In this document: piece by piece, positions 33,110-44,659 of the stretch
How positions within the stretch are numbered: the first letter of the stretch is position 1
How the letters are laid out: each line of letters opens with the position of its first letter
Assembly (NCBI GenBank): GCA_032718475.1
Contig: JAUCBJ010006757.1
Span: 18,822-82,821, forward strand
Direction of reading: 5' to 3'
Source of the DNA: Nemertoderma westbladi
Lineage: Eukaryota; Xenacoelomorpha; Nemertodermatida; Nemertodermatidae
DNA: 64,000 bases
Position numbers and translations under genes: made by a program
Notes under the pieces: model-generated
Database searches by the model: none
Seen by the model: only the letters and a program-made list of their open reading frames with translations
What the model was told of the DNA's origin: nothing

Positions 33110-33400
33110 CAACAAATTATGGATATAAAAATATACACCACCTAACTAAAATAATTGCTACATGGGTTTTCGTGGTCGCGGATTTCATTTCCGGGGTCAG
33201 TTTTCAAATTTGACGTAATCTAGTTTGTCAGTCTGTTTGTCCGTCTGTCGGTCTGTCTGTCAAAAACATACGTATCACACTACGTAAGGTTTTAAGGTCG
33301 GTGATTTCATTTATGGTGTTATCTTTCCTGTTTGGAGGAGTCTATTATGCCTTTATATTTGTCTGTCAGTCGATCTGTCTGTACATACTACTACTACTAG
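33110..33400. repeat. inverted copy of the 150-165 bp tandem unit
   Basis: ATGGGTTTTCGTGGTCGCGG and the following CATTTCC, then CTGTCTGT-rich sequence, match in reverse orientation the units at 34440-35040. The LINE fragment 33430-34430 lies between the inverted copies. Confidence 0.6.
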
Positions 33401-33429
33401 TACTACTAGTATCGGCATGCTGCATTTTT

Positions 33430-34430
33430 AAGAATGCTGTGCCGGCTTGTCGACAAAATTGCGCCGCCACAACTCCCTATCAGATCGTCCGCATCTTCAA
33501 GACCAGTGTCCTTTAAGATGCGTCTCAAGAAAGTCATGGGCTGTCCAGTCCACCATGCTTATTCACTCCAGGAGGCTGCCAAAGTACAAGATTATGCACT
33601 GGCTGGTCCTCACGGCGAAAGCAATGTCCTGCAAAGCGGAGGCGATTTTGTTCTAGTGTCAAGCTTGGGGGAACCAATGAGACACCTCCAATGTTATATA
33701 GTGTCTGGTTGGATATGTGTGCATTGTACTTGACACAATGAACCCGGCGTAGCATTCTTGTGAATGTGTCATCCAGAGATTTGGTATCCTCAGCAGTTAG
33801 AGCCCAGCATGGACTCCCATAGAGGAGTACTGGAACTACTGCTGCTCTAAATAATCGGTCCTTAAGTTTCCGATTAATTCTCGGTGACTTCCAAATCCTG
33901 GAAAGCCTATTCAAGGCTGCCCATGCCTTTCCCTTACGTATTCGAAGGTCCTCACCTGACTTCCGGATCCATGATCCCAGGTAACAGAAGTCGTCCACAT
34001 GCTCAAGCATACCATCCTTTGAGCTTATGCTCATCCGATCAGAGACTTGCTGAGAACTTTCAAACTTAACTGTCAAAATTTTGGTCTTTCTGGAGTTAAT
34101 AAAAAGACCAACACTAGAAGCAGCATGTTCTAATGAGCTGAGGAGCCGTTGGGCTCCCTCTAGTGATTCTGAGAGTACTCCTAAGTCATCAGCAAAGTCT
34201 AGATCAGTTAGGTACTTGGCAGGATTTCCTCGACTTCTGGAGCCAGTAGGTGGAGTTATCATCACCCCATCATCCATCATCATTATGATGATCTAAGGAC
34301 ATGCTTAGAACATAGTCAACCACAATTATGAACAAGAATGGTGCAAGTGTGTCTCCCTGGAGGACGCCCCATAACACTTCAAATGGTTCTGTGTCACCAT
34401 CAACAGTAGACACAAATGTTGTCGAACCAC
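33430..34430 (-). pseudogene. LINE reverse transcriptase fragment, copy A
   Basis: The minus strand encodes the second half of a non-LTR reverse transcriptase. VLQGDTLAPFLFIIVVDY is at about 34360-34305, then FADDLG at about 34197-34180, then LINSRKTKILT, CYLGSWI, VLLYGSPCW and the C-terminal FAGHCFRREDQPVHNLVLWQ. One frame of 249 codons is open from 34283 to 33534; the segment before it is in another frame. It is truncated at both ends. Copies B (50340-52345) and C (3700-4711) belong to the same family. Confidence 0.85.
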
Positions 34431-34439
34431 AGACAGATG

Positions 34440-35040
34440 AACAGACGTACATACAGACAGACTTAAACAGACAGTCTAGGTTCATGCAATTATTAAAAAT
34501 GACATGGGAAATGAAATCAGCGACTAGGAAAACCCCCATATCAGAAATTATAGTAAAGTGATGTGTTTACTTATATTTTATCTGTGACACCGACAGTAAG
34601 TCAGACAGACAGACAAACAGACAGACCGACAGACAGATAGACAGTCCAGATGTCATCAAACATTAAAACATGTATTAGAAATGAAATCAGAGACTAGGAA
34701 AACCCCCATATCGGAAATTTTATTCAGGTGACATGCCTCCTTATATTTTGACTGACAGACAGACAGACATAAAAACAGACAAACAGACATTCTAGGTTCA
34801 GTCAAATATTAAAATTGACATCGGAAATGGAATCAGACACTAGGAAAACCCCCATATCATAAATTATAGTAAAGTGATGTGCTTACTTATTTATTTTCTG
34901 TGAGATTGACAGTCATACAGACAGACAGACAGAATAACAGACAGAGAGGCAGTTCAGATATCATCAAACATTAAAACATATATCAGAAATAAATTCAGCG
35001 ACTACGAAAACCCCTAAATCGTAAATTTTGGTTCGTAAAT
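34440..35040. repeat. tandem repeat, 150-165 bp unit, four copies
   Basis: Units contain GAAATGAAATCAG, then ACTAGGAAAACCCCCATATC, then ACAGACAGACAGAC microsatellite. They start near 34501, 34671, 34818 and 34981. Confidence 0.75.
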
Positions 35041-35292
35041 TTTGGTTGGTAAATTTTCGCTGGAGTAGTTTATTATATTTTGCGCTTATTTTTGAAATTT
35101 CTCGCGTTTTACATAAAATTAGCGGGAAGGTTTGAAAACTTAAAATGCGTTTTTCTCAGCATTTTATTTTTCGTGAAATTTCGAAATAAATGTACCTTTT
35201 TCTCGAGAACGGCTTGATGGAATAGGCTGAAATTTTCGCAGCAGGTTTTTAGTAGTGAGACACAATTGTGGAACCTCTAAAAACATAATATG

Positions 35293-36520
35293 TGTTCGCG
35301 CTTTTGAAGACCTTTAGCAGTTTAACCTGCCAAAATTTATGTCTTTTAGTTAATTAACACACCTTTAGCATACGACAATATTTTATGCTAATAAACAAAA
35401 CATTAGCCGAAGCCAGCCCATGCGCGATCATTCACCCGATGGATCTACACCCGGGAGGCTGAATTCGGATGCTTAGATTTTATTATTGCAGTGTAAGGTT
35501 GCAGTGTAAACCTATTGTATTATTCGATAGATCGTTAATATGTAATTTCTGACAGATATTATTAACTTTCGGGAAATATTAACAGTTCCTTTAGGACGTG
35601 GCGCTCTATCTATTTAAACAGAGCTAGGACTTATACTAAACGCAACGATAAGGCTTATGATTAAAGTATAAGTCGCATTCTTTAGGAAATGCTTTGTTAC
35701 CAGTCACATCACACTCACAATCATGCACACTATTCTGCCGACCGTCAGTATATTTGATCACACCTAAAGAGAACAGCAATTGACTCAGGTAGTGTCTACT
35801 AAATAACATTAGATTCAATACACACCACATTGATATAAATCGCAATTGTTATATATAGCCCGCCTCTCTAACCTGTAGTGTATCAAGAAAATTGGGAATT
35901 TTGGGTGATTTATCCGTATTCTCCAAAGAGCAATATTTCCATCAACAAATAGATACAATTAATAACTGACGGTAAATAGCAGTACAAACAATATGATTAG
36001 TGCAGTTAAATTAAGTGAGGTAACACCGCCGGTAACAGTTATACTTTCTATAATCTAAGCAGTTTTACTAGAGTTCTTAGAGCCGGTGTTTCTGGCTTAG
36101 ACAGCAATAACAACAAAGTATCAAGTAAAAGCAGTAAGACTGAACACTCTCCTTATGATCGGCTGAAAAGCTACACGTCGACAGGAAAAATCGCTCTGAT
36201 TGGCTCAAGCCAAACAAAGAACTATGCGTCCAATGGATGTTTCCATGTCAGCAACCAGCTGTTAGATGTCGTAATATGAATCATCACGGCTAAGCTGTGA
36301 AAGGTAGTTGGTGCATTACAGGTTTTTTGCCTTACCATGTCCGCCAAAACACGTATATAGCAGAATGACTTTTATGTCCGTTAAAACACCTGTAACGGTA
36401 CCTTGCGGGCGAGGGGAATATATATACAGTTAGAGAACCTTTTTAGAGTATTCCAGCGCCTGGGGGGAAACTGGATTGCGAAGCAAAAGGGGCCAGTTAT
36501 ATCCCACAGAAGCTTTTACA
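35293..36520 (-). repeat. 3' LTR of BEL/Pao element 2
   Basis: 1228 bp. Starts TGTTCGCGCTTTTGAAG and ends GCTTTTACA on the plus strand. Same family as the element 1 LTR but clearly diverged from it. Confidence 0.95.
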
Positions 36521-36529
36521 CCGCTCCCA
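36521..36529 (-). other. polypurine tract, element 2
   Basis: The minus strand reads TGGGAGCGG immediately before the 3' LTR, as in element 1. Confidence 0.7.
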
Positions 36530-36598
36530 GAAAATGGGATTTGAGTCTATAAATATACAAAAATCACAGTTTCTAATATACGTAAATACTCTAAACAG

Positions 36599-37344
36599 TT
36601 AGTCTTTCTTGCGCGGACGGCGTTTACGCAGTTTTTTAAAGCTAGCAAGAGTCCTTTTCTCTTTGGGGCGAGCCACTTTACGAGGAGGGCTATAACTCCT
36701 GGGTGAAGGGTGCAATATGATTGCATCAGAAGGTATGGGATTGCGATCGGTATATCCGCCGGTCGAAGTACCGGGTTGATTGACATCAACGTCCGGGGAG
36801 AGGGGTCTAACGGCTTTGAGAGCTCGTTTCAAGACAGCCGCTCTTACGGGTCCTTTACGAGTGGTCTGAACGAGGGCCGTGGGTGGACCATAGGCAGTTA
36901 GAAACTTCCTTGGTTTAATGGTTCTTTCCAACTCGCGTTCGCGGGCTCTGTACTCGTAAGGCCGTCGATATACTTCCTGTAACTCAGGGTGTGAGTTGAC
37001 AAATAAGTCTCCATAGGCCGGATCTTGACGGATAAAGTTTATTAAGTTATACGAATTGATGTCACTCGGATTAATGCTCCTGAGGAATTTGCGTACATAT
37101 TTGGTTGAAATACATTCTCCAACGCGCTTCAATAGTTCATAACTTGATAGGCGCGATTTCTGCTCGACGGAGGCAAACAAATATGGATGGAACGCATAAA
37201 CTCCTTCGTAGGCGCTTCCAGGATAATAGCGATGGCGTGAATCACAATGTAAATCAGCGTTCGCTTCCCAAGCTCTGATGTAACGTAGTGTGATCATTTC
37301 ATCTACGCTTTCCAAATCGTGATTAAAAGGGCAATCGAAACTGG
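36599..37344 (-). CDS. accessory protein, C-terminal frame, element 2
   Basis: Open frame of about 240 codons; the first clear Met is near 37297, so there is no convincing independent start. It ends in a very basic tail (KKLRKRRPRKKD) after a Pro/Ser-rich section, suggesting nucleic-acid binding or nuclear entry. The upstream frame is different, so it seems joined to the N-terminal part only by a frameshift, or is a decayed remnant. The basic tail is shared with element 1. No transmembrane segment is visible. Family not recognised. Confidence 0.55.
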
Positions 37345-37649
37345 CATGTCTCCTTTAGTTGACAATGGTGACATTGAGTCATAAATTGAGGGCAAACCGC
37401 AAAAATATGCAAATTATTAAATCTGCAATACGCGCAATAAATTTCCATCGCCGGTTGTTCGTGGAAATAGGAACAGCGGACGTTTGTGTCCATGGGCGTA
37501 ACATGGTCTCTCGATGCGCATAACCGACAACGTTGCCGAGAAACATAGTTGGCATGGCGATAATCGTACGCAGTGAGACACTGTGGACTTTGATACCATT
37601 CTAGGATGTAATCGTTGTCGCTGTTCCGAGCGCGATAGGCTGAATCTCC
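37329..37649 (-). pseudogene. Cys/His-rich segment of accessory gene
   Basis: In the same frame as the 132-codon frame upstream but after its TGA stop, about 105 codons stay open. They contain C-x2-C pairs (CRLC, CAYC, CHHC) plus further Cys and His, resembling a multi-zinc fold. It then stops at 37329, while the next coding part is in a different frame. Described as seen; no continuous product is implied. Confidence 0.5.
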
Positions 37650-38048
37650 TCAGATTCTAGACATATTGGTTCGTCTTCCCAGTCTGTTACGAATAGAATT
37701 TTCGTGATCTATTCTCGGTTTATCGTTACGACGCCGCTGGGTATGATATTTAAATAGAACCATTTCCCTTTCGGTGTCTACATCGTCCGTATCATGTAAA
37801 TCGATAGGATGGCCAGTAGTTAAGAAGTCCATATACGTACCATTACGATTCGTATAGCGAGCGGTGAATTTTCTATAGTCCAATTCACGCGTAAGTTGTT
37901 CCTGGGACATCGGCGGTTCGATATAGCGACCATCGTCCTCCGTAATGGTTGGATCGGTTTCACCGCGTATCAAGCTATCCACAAACGCTTGTAAAGGTAG
38001 AGTATATCGCTCTCTAATACCAAGGTCATCTTCTATCAATTCCGTCAT
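37650..38048 (-). CDS. accessory protein, N-terminal frame, element 2
   Basis: 132 codons from ATG at 38048 (MTELIEDDLGIRERYTLPLQ) to a TGA at 37650. It is acidic in the first half and Arg-rich at the end. The matching part of element 1 starts identically in style but is frameshifted. It lies between pol and the 3' LTR, the place where env-like genes sit in some BEL/Pao elements, but no signal peptide or membrane span is present. Unknown function. Confidence 0.6.
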   Translation of the reverse strand: MTELIEDDLGIRERYTLPLQAFVDSLIRGETDPTITEDDGRYIEPPMSQEQLTRELDYRKFTARYTNRNGTYMDFLTTGHPIDLHDTDDVDTEREMVLFKYHTQRRRNDKPRIDHENSIRNRLGRRTNMSRI

Positions 38049-38050
38049 AT

Positions 38051-39672
38051 CTGCTATCTGAGTTTATTAATATCAGTATGAGTTAATATTTAGGCAAGCG
38101 GGCGTCGCTGCCTACTAGTCTTTGCCCCCGGACAGTGGGTTTCTCAGCGCCGATGTACCGTCGTCGCGGTGTTTACGCCAACATGTAGCAACAGCACGAC
38201 AACGATAACCGGCACAAGTCCCACCACTGTCCGTCCCAAAGGCTTGAATCCACTTAAGGTTATCTCGGTAGAGTTAGGGCTACTTTACAATTGCGATTAG
38301 CTACTGTAAACACACTTTAGTAGTAACATTCACCTATAAACGCACAAATTCCATACAATCATTACTTACTGCACACATGCAGGCCATTTGTCCGTTAATC
38401 AGTGTCTTCCAGAATGTCACGTTATTACTATGTATCCTTGGATACTAATAGTGCGCTATGTATACTCTTATGCTACGCAATGGGGCAAGCTTTTTATTGT
38501 TCCTTTAACTTGCTTCTAATTCTAGCGTGGGTGTTGCCATGGTGACATTATGGAAAACTAGCGGTAGAATTAGGGTAATTCTCATGCATACAGATCTGGG
38601 ATGCTATTTAATAGTAATTCTTTAATTGTCAATATCCTCTTTATGCATGATTTTATAAATTTTATCGGCTATTGACTATATGTTGGAGATTCTCACACTC
38701 TAATACACTCAATATGAATCTCCGCTCCCATGATCTATTAATTACTGGAATTTTGGGAATGTTATAAATTGCACAAAATGACAATTTATGAAATTCATTT
38801 GAATATGAATTTAAATTTATTCCCGTGAATTTTATTATTTGATGTTAAATTGACACAAATTTTATTCCAGAGCATATCTGGGGACTTAGGATCCTTAATT
38901 CTATAAAATAGTCCTTCTAAGAATATCGGTAAATACTGCGATATCTGAATTGACTAGAAATTTTAAAGGATCGGGATTTTACAGATTTTAATAAATATTA
39001 AATTAATATTTAGGATGGGCACCGATTTATTCCAGAACTTGTCTGGGGACATTAACCACTGATTCTAGAATTTGTCTTTCAAGTATATCGGTGGGTGCCA
39101 CGATATCTTAATCGACTGGAATTACAGAAGGTCAAAAGTTTAACAGATTTATTTGCGATTTACGCTACTGTTAGAGGGACATCACGCTACTATATGTATT
39201 ATTTGTTATAAGGTAGAAGAGCAATATCGCACGAAGCAATGTCAGTGTGAAGAGGCAAGTCGTTTCCAAGGTCTACCCAGAGCTTGGTTTAGCCGAGACA
39301 CGAGGATCTGAACTTTGCATTCCTAATACTCTGCCTACCAATAATACTTAAATATAGTAGGAGCTTTATTGTACTTTAATAAGTACGGACATTTCATCTT
39401 ACTGTAGTCACGTATTTATAATATGATACGGACAGTAAGGAAAGAGAAAAAATAATTATTTCTCGCCGTCGCACTAAATATATATTATAAATAATTACGT
39501 ACGTAATAAACACTAATATATTGCACTAATCTACTAAATAATCCCTAAAATAACATTCTACCAAATAAAATTAAAGAAAACGATTATAATAATATTACAT
39601 AATAATACATACATAAATATAAAATAAAAACAAATATAAAATGATATAGTCACACACCCACTCCATATGTTA
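38051..39672. other. noncoding region between gag frame and accessory gene, element 2
   Basis: AT-rich counterpart of 9966-11605, with the identical 129-base block at 39221-39349. Confidence 0.7.
39221..39349 (-). promoter_or_regulatory. conserved noncoding block, element 2 copy
   Basis: Identical to 11161-11289 over 129 bases; see that entry for the tRNA-like segment. Confidence 0.5.
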
Positions 39673-42600
39673 TTACGTTATGGAGTCCCTAGATATTTGT
39701 CGGATTAGGGAAGTGGTCGTAGGAAGAGTATCTTGCCTTCCATAGTTTCCGGACAGTTTTCGGTCTCTTTCCAGTAAACATAAACGACCAGCTGGGTGAT
39801 TGGGTTGTCGTGTTACTTTCTCCGCTCCCTTGGCCTGTCTAATCTCAGCCGGGTTAAGGTGGGGAGGCCATTCATCTTCTTCTTTACTTAGGGAGTCGGG
39901 TCCACCTAACCAGCCGGGAGTATCTATCCGTTCTTGAGGAGTCGCTCCTCTGGAAGCGATGTCGGCTAGATTAATCATCTCGGGGCGATGTCTCCATTGA
40001 TCTTCATTGGAGTTAATATCGTCATTATCTGAGGAGTATGGTGTTCCCTCAGTTAGTTCGTCCACTTCACTGCTCTCCACTTCCCAACCATTTATCTGGC
40101 ATATTCTTTCTGGTGGTAGTCTCTCTTCGAGAGTTCTGCGGGAAGGGCCAGTAAAGTACCAACCTACTCTAGTTCTTACCGCATAGGTTTGTAGTGGCTG
40201 CGGTTGAGCAGGTCGTTTTTCCAATGTCTCGAGCGCCTCGTGCGCGTTTTGGCCGATAAGTATTTGCACTCCAGGATAATCCGTCTGGAATCGAGGTATC
40301 TTAAGATGTTGGATGCTCTCATCCTCGTCCCAATTATAAAGGTCTGCTTGGGTAGTAGCGAAGTTCTTTATAGCCACCATTTTTACTGACCTTATACTTT
40401 GTGCTCCTAATTTATCCTGGGGGGTGGACAACGCACCTACATAGTAATCTGCCGTTATGGTAGATTTCCAAACCTGTATAATTCCTGACATATTCAATTT
40501 AGTCCGGAACTTGGGTTGTCCAGCAAAGATATCTTCGGCTAGTTCTTGATCGATGAATGTTCCTGTGCTGCCGGAGTCAAGTAGGGCGTTCACTATGTAA
40601 CTCTTGTTGGGACCATGAACTCGAACTTGCACTACAGGAAATTCTCTTATTCCTATGTTGGAAGTTGGAACTTTCCAAGATGGTTGTTTGTCAAAAGGAG
40701 TTGGAGTAAACTCGTCAGTGTCCTTTTCATCCGTAAGTGCTCGATACACTGTGGTATTTATTAGGTAACAGGATTCGTTGGCGTCGGAGAATTCGTCCGT
40801 ATAGAATCCTTCCCACTCAGAACTTTGGTCAGTGTCGTTCACATCACTGAATTGGACATGTGATTTGGGCTCACTTACCTGACTCGGGCTGTTTCGTTCG
40901 AATTCACTTTGTAACAAGATGTGATGCTTCGCACCGCACTTTGCACACTTTATGTCGGAGTAACAGGTTCGCCGCTGGTGTCCGCGTCTGAGGCAATTAT
41001 AGCATAACCGCTTGTCCCACACAACTGTACGTCTGTCTACAAGGGATTTCTTTAGGAATTCCGCACACGCACTCAAACGGTGGGGCCCGTCGCACAGCGC
41101 ACAGTTGGGTTTAATGTTACTCACCTTATTTTGGGTGACGTTATGCACTCTAGTTCTTTCTTCGGGCTTTCTTCCGAGTACTCTGTTAGGAAACTGAAGA
41201 GGAGTCTTAGCAACCTGTTCTCTCCTGTCATGGGTTCGAGCTTTAGATTTACTTACGTTCTTTGAGGTCTTGTTAACATAGTAAAATTTCTCGGTGTCTT
41301 CCTCGCTGTCTTCTTCTTGAGAAGCTTGGCTTTCGCCGTCATCAGTATAACACACCGGTGTTACTCTTCTCCTAGAAACGGGTTTCTCACTTACCTTATT
41401 TTCCGGTGTTTTCTCTCTGGATTGCTTTAGGAGTTGTAATTTCACTTCGCCATCCAAGAATGACATGAGATCAGCCATGGTAGGGTCTCGTTGTTGTTGT
41501 TCCATCGTATATAACACCTTCTTGTCCCAGCGTGTACCTACTCCACCCTTGGGCAAAGTAGATGCTAAGGCTCCTACAACCATAGAATTCTGGTATTCAT
41601 GAGACTTACCTAACCAATCTAGTTGTCTACAGATCTCCTGAATCTCATCGGAAAACTCTATAATCCCGCTGCTAAGAAACTTTCGGGGGGCCATTAATTT
41701 CGCATATAAATACCTAGCTATGTTATTCCTATTACCATACCTGATGTTTAGTGTATCCCAAACTTGTCTTAATCCATCTGGATGTCCAATAAATTTTAAC
41801 GCCATTGACTTGGGAGGTCCTTCCAAGCACTCGATGAGGAATCTAAGTTTCTCTCCGTTGGATAACACAGAGTTCTGTATGTTATCTTTATAATATTCAT
41901 TAAAAGGTAACCATTTCATCTCATCTCCATTGAACTTGACTATCTCTCCAACCTTTACCGCTTGACGGGCTTCGGTTCTAGCCATTTGACGCGTAAAACT
42001 TTCTTGGGCCATCGTGTTATTGAATATCGAGTTATCGGTATATAAATTTCTCGAATTATTATCAAGTCTATTGGGAATGTCATTAACAACAGGCGTATAA
42101 TCACCCTTAATAGGGTTTGCTATAGGAGTTTCTACTTCACTAGCAGTATAGATGCGTGTAGGCTCCACACCTTGCGCATGTAATACTTCAGACCTAACAG
42201 GCTGACACACTGTTACAGGGGTTATTGGTATTCCCTTTTGTAGGTTGACTAATTTGTCGCATTCTAGTGCGATACTTTGCTGCACTTTTTGCAACTCTAA
42301 CCTACTTTCCCTTACTGTTCCCTTGAGCTGCTGAACAGTCTCTTCCATTTCCCTGACCTGCTGAGAGGAGCACAAACAGTGTTCCCTCAGCTGCTCGAGC
42401 AGGAGACCCATCTCCCGTCGTCCCTCAGCTACCCACTCAACCGCCGAAGCGGGAGTCGCCAACGTAGTAGCGGGCGAGCGAGAGACGACGGGCGATAAAT
42501 TCTTGATACCTCGCTCGGCGTCCAGGACGGGTTCGGACTCGGGAACAGTCCTACTGGGCACAGGTAGTCTTCTGGTTTGTTTCTTCAAGTAATCTTGTTT

Positions 42601-42777
42601 CGCCTGAAGGTTTTCCAGCTCTAGTTGGATAGTCGCTTCAGACGTCTTCCGTTCTGCTTCTGCCACTGCCTCTGCCGCTTTTCTGTCTTCTCTCCTTTCA
42701 AGACACTGTCCAAGTCGACGACTCATTCTAAAACCCTCTAAGAGACTATCTGACAATGTTTGTGTTGTGTCAGACAT
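39673..42777 (-). CDS. gag: Gag-protease protein with in-frame internal deletions
   Basis: A 1034-residue open frame. Relative to element 1 it lacks three blocks: much of the N-terminal and coiled-coil part of gag; everything from just after protease to just before the end of the RNase H region (junction near 40010, between SSDNDD and QWRHRP); and integrase up to the last 45 or so residues (junction near 39810). All three joins keep the frame, and the last residues before the stop still match element 1. Kept parts are the DUF1759-like region, three Cys/His knuckles (around 41110-40920) and the protease DSG motif (around 40577). It may supply Gag and protease while RT and integrase come from elsewhere. 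Confidence 0.9.
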   Translation of the reverse strand: MSDTTQTLSDSLLEGFRMSRRLGQCLERREDRKAAEAVAEAERKTSEATIQLELENLQAKQDYLKKQTRRLPVPSRTVPESEPVLDAERGIKNLSPVVSRSPATTLATPASAVEWVAEGRREMGLLLEQLREHCLCSSQQVREMEETVQQLKGTVRESRLELQKVQQSIALECDKLVNLQKGIPITPVTVCQPVRSEVLHAQGVEPTRIYTASEVETPIANPIKGDYTPVVNDIPNRLDNNSRNLYTDNSIFNNTMAQESFTRQMARTEARQAVKVGEIVKFNGDEMKWLPFNEYYKDNIQNSVLSNGEKLRFLIECLEGPPKSMALKFIGHPDGLRQVWDTLNIRYGNRNNIARYLYAKLMAPRKFLSSGIIEFSDEIQEICRQLDWLGKSHEYQNSMVVGALASTLPKGGVGTRWDKKVLYTMEQQQRDPTMADLMSFLDGEVKLQLLKQSREKTPENKVSEKPVSRRRVTPVCYTDDGESQASQEEDSEEDTEKFYYVNKTSKNVSKSKARTHDRREQVAKTPLQFPNRVLGRKPEERTRVHNVTQNKVSNIKPNCALCDGPHRLSACAEFLKKSLVDRRTVVWDKRLCYNCLRRGHQRRTCYSDIKCAKCGAKHHILLQSEFERNSPSQVSEPKSHVQFSDVNDTDQSSEWEGFYTDEFSDANESCYLINTTVYRALTDEKDTDEFTPTPFDKQPSWKVPTSNIGIREFPVVQVRVHGPNKSYIVNALLDSGSTGTFIDQELAEDIFAGQPKFRTKLNMSGIIQVWKSTITADYYVGALSTPQDKLGAQSIRSVKMVAIKNFATTQADLYNWDEDESIQHLKIPRFQTDYPGVQILIGQNAHEALETLEKRPAQPQPLQTYAVRTRVGWYFTGPSRRTLEERLPPERICQINGWEVESSEVDELTEGTPYSSDNDDINSNEDQWRHRPEMINLADIASRGATPQERIDTPGWLGGPDSLSKEEDEWPPHLNPAEIRQAKGAEKVTRQPNHPAGRLCLLERDRKLSGNYGRQDTLPTTTSLIRQISRDSIT

Positions 42778-44659
42778 TTCGCTTTATACAGTTGGATGCC
42801 TACTGCTATATATACAGTTAAAGCAAGTCTAGTAATTCAGTATCACTGCTAGCCTAATAATTAATTACCGATACTGCTACTCAATGTAGCGTGATATATA
42901 TATATAATATATTAGAATACCGGTATGCTTATAGTATATATAAGTATTATTACAGACGAGATTTGTCACAGAGTACCGGTATATAAATTTAGCACAAATA
43001 TATATAAATATATAATAGGCCTATAGTGAATACCGGTATACAGCTTACACTTATAGTATATATAAGTATAATTATGAACTAGAATTAATTACAGAGTACC
43101 GGTATGATTTCAGCTCAAATTTATAGAAATAAATATAATAAGCCTATGGTAAATACTGGTATGTCAATTATTTTAGAATAATTGAATTTCTGAATATTTT
43201 AGGGTTACTTGGTTACTTTAACTTACTTTATTACCGTTATTTAAGCAGTAGTCCAACTGATATTGAGACCTAGTTGTTGTATGGCAGGCCTACTATTTAT
43301 AAATCGTTTGAGTTGATTTATAATATTTATATACCAGTTTAAAATGGGTTTTTGTCAATATTTGAAATAAATGTTATTATTTCTGGGGGAGTCACTACAC
43401 AGAAGCTGAACGCCTCTCAGTGAAGTGCTATTTATTTGACACTAAAACTGATAATTCTAATTTACCTAAGTTACTTAATACTACAAATTACTTACGATAC
43501 GGGTGAGATTAATTCTCTAATTAAACACAACAAAATATTACGTACGAAATTTTTAGGGTAATTTTACAGGAAGTCTACAAACCAGTCCAACAAAGGGTTA
43601 GATTTCTGGTTATTACAAAGGACAGGGTACTACGGTATTTAAATAATAAGTAGTAGTAAATATATTGTACTGTCCAGATAGGAAAATACCACCGCCTGAC
43701 GACCTATAACCGTATCGCTATAGGTACTACGTTATGTATCACGGATTGTTCCTACCCAGAAGCTAATAGAGCTAACGAATGTGCCTATCAACCACTTTAC
43801 AACACAAATATAGCCTACTGCCTACACTAATTACTTCGGAAAGCACTGTACACTAAACCCTAAATTAGGTACAAGTACCGGTATAACAAATAATCAGTAG
43901 TTAAATATACTTGAACAGTTAAAAGAACCACGGCATCTGCTGGAGTGACCGAAGCACAAAATCTCCAGTCTTTACCTACGCCGAGCAGCCCTGATGTAGT
44001 ACCGGGGTTAGTTTAACTATAACGGTATGTATAACAAGCACAATTACTGTAGGAATAAACTTGGGGACATGAATGTTGCGAATAATCGCATAAACTAGTG
44101 TATTACGGTACCTGAACAGACCACACAAACAAACACAGGCTAAAACACTGGCAGACTACGATCAAGCCTAAATAAACTACAGTATATGCAGATTCTGAAA
44201 CTGTTAGTTAGTATGCGTTCTAACACGGTAGTACGACTTATTCTTTAAGAGGGGATTGACCTTCAGCATATGGCTGCCCCAACTTACTAACGGCACTTTA
44301 TCAGACAAACTCTACACACGCCGTAATCTCTCCAAACCCAACAACAGTCAGACAGCAGCTCAGCCTACAATTATCTGAACAATCTGAGCAGGGTCACACG
44401 CCTTCTGCTCAATATTAGCCTACTAGTAAATAAAACCGACAGAAATAAGTAAACTATACAAAAGAATGAGGGGTGATCAATCCCTATTCCCCTGGCAGCC
44501 TACAATATACAATAGATCACAATCGAAATAATACTAAATGTACTTGTACAGCAGTACCGGTACCGGTGATGACAGTTAGGCCTACAGACCTACAGAAATA
44601 CCGGTTACTACGGTATTTTGCAACCTTATTGCCTACTGCAATAAGATCATAACTGTTAC
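42778..44659 (-). other. 5' leader of element 2
   Basis: About 1.9 kb, homologous to the element 1 leader but with about two copies of the 120-bp repeat (42915-43165) and one copy of the 287-bp unit (44100-44390). Directly after the LTR the minus strand reads GTAACAGTTATGATCTTATT, again with no TGG-type primer-binding site. Confidence 0.6.
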
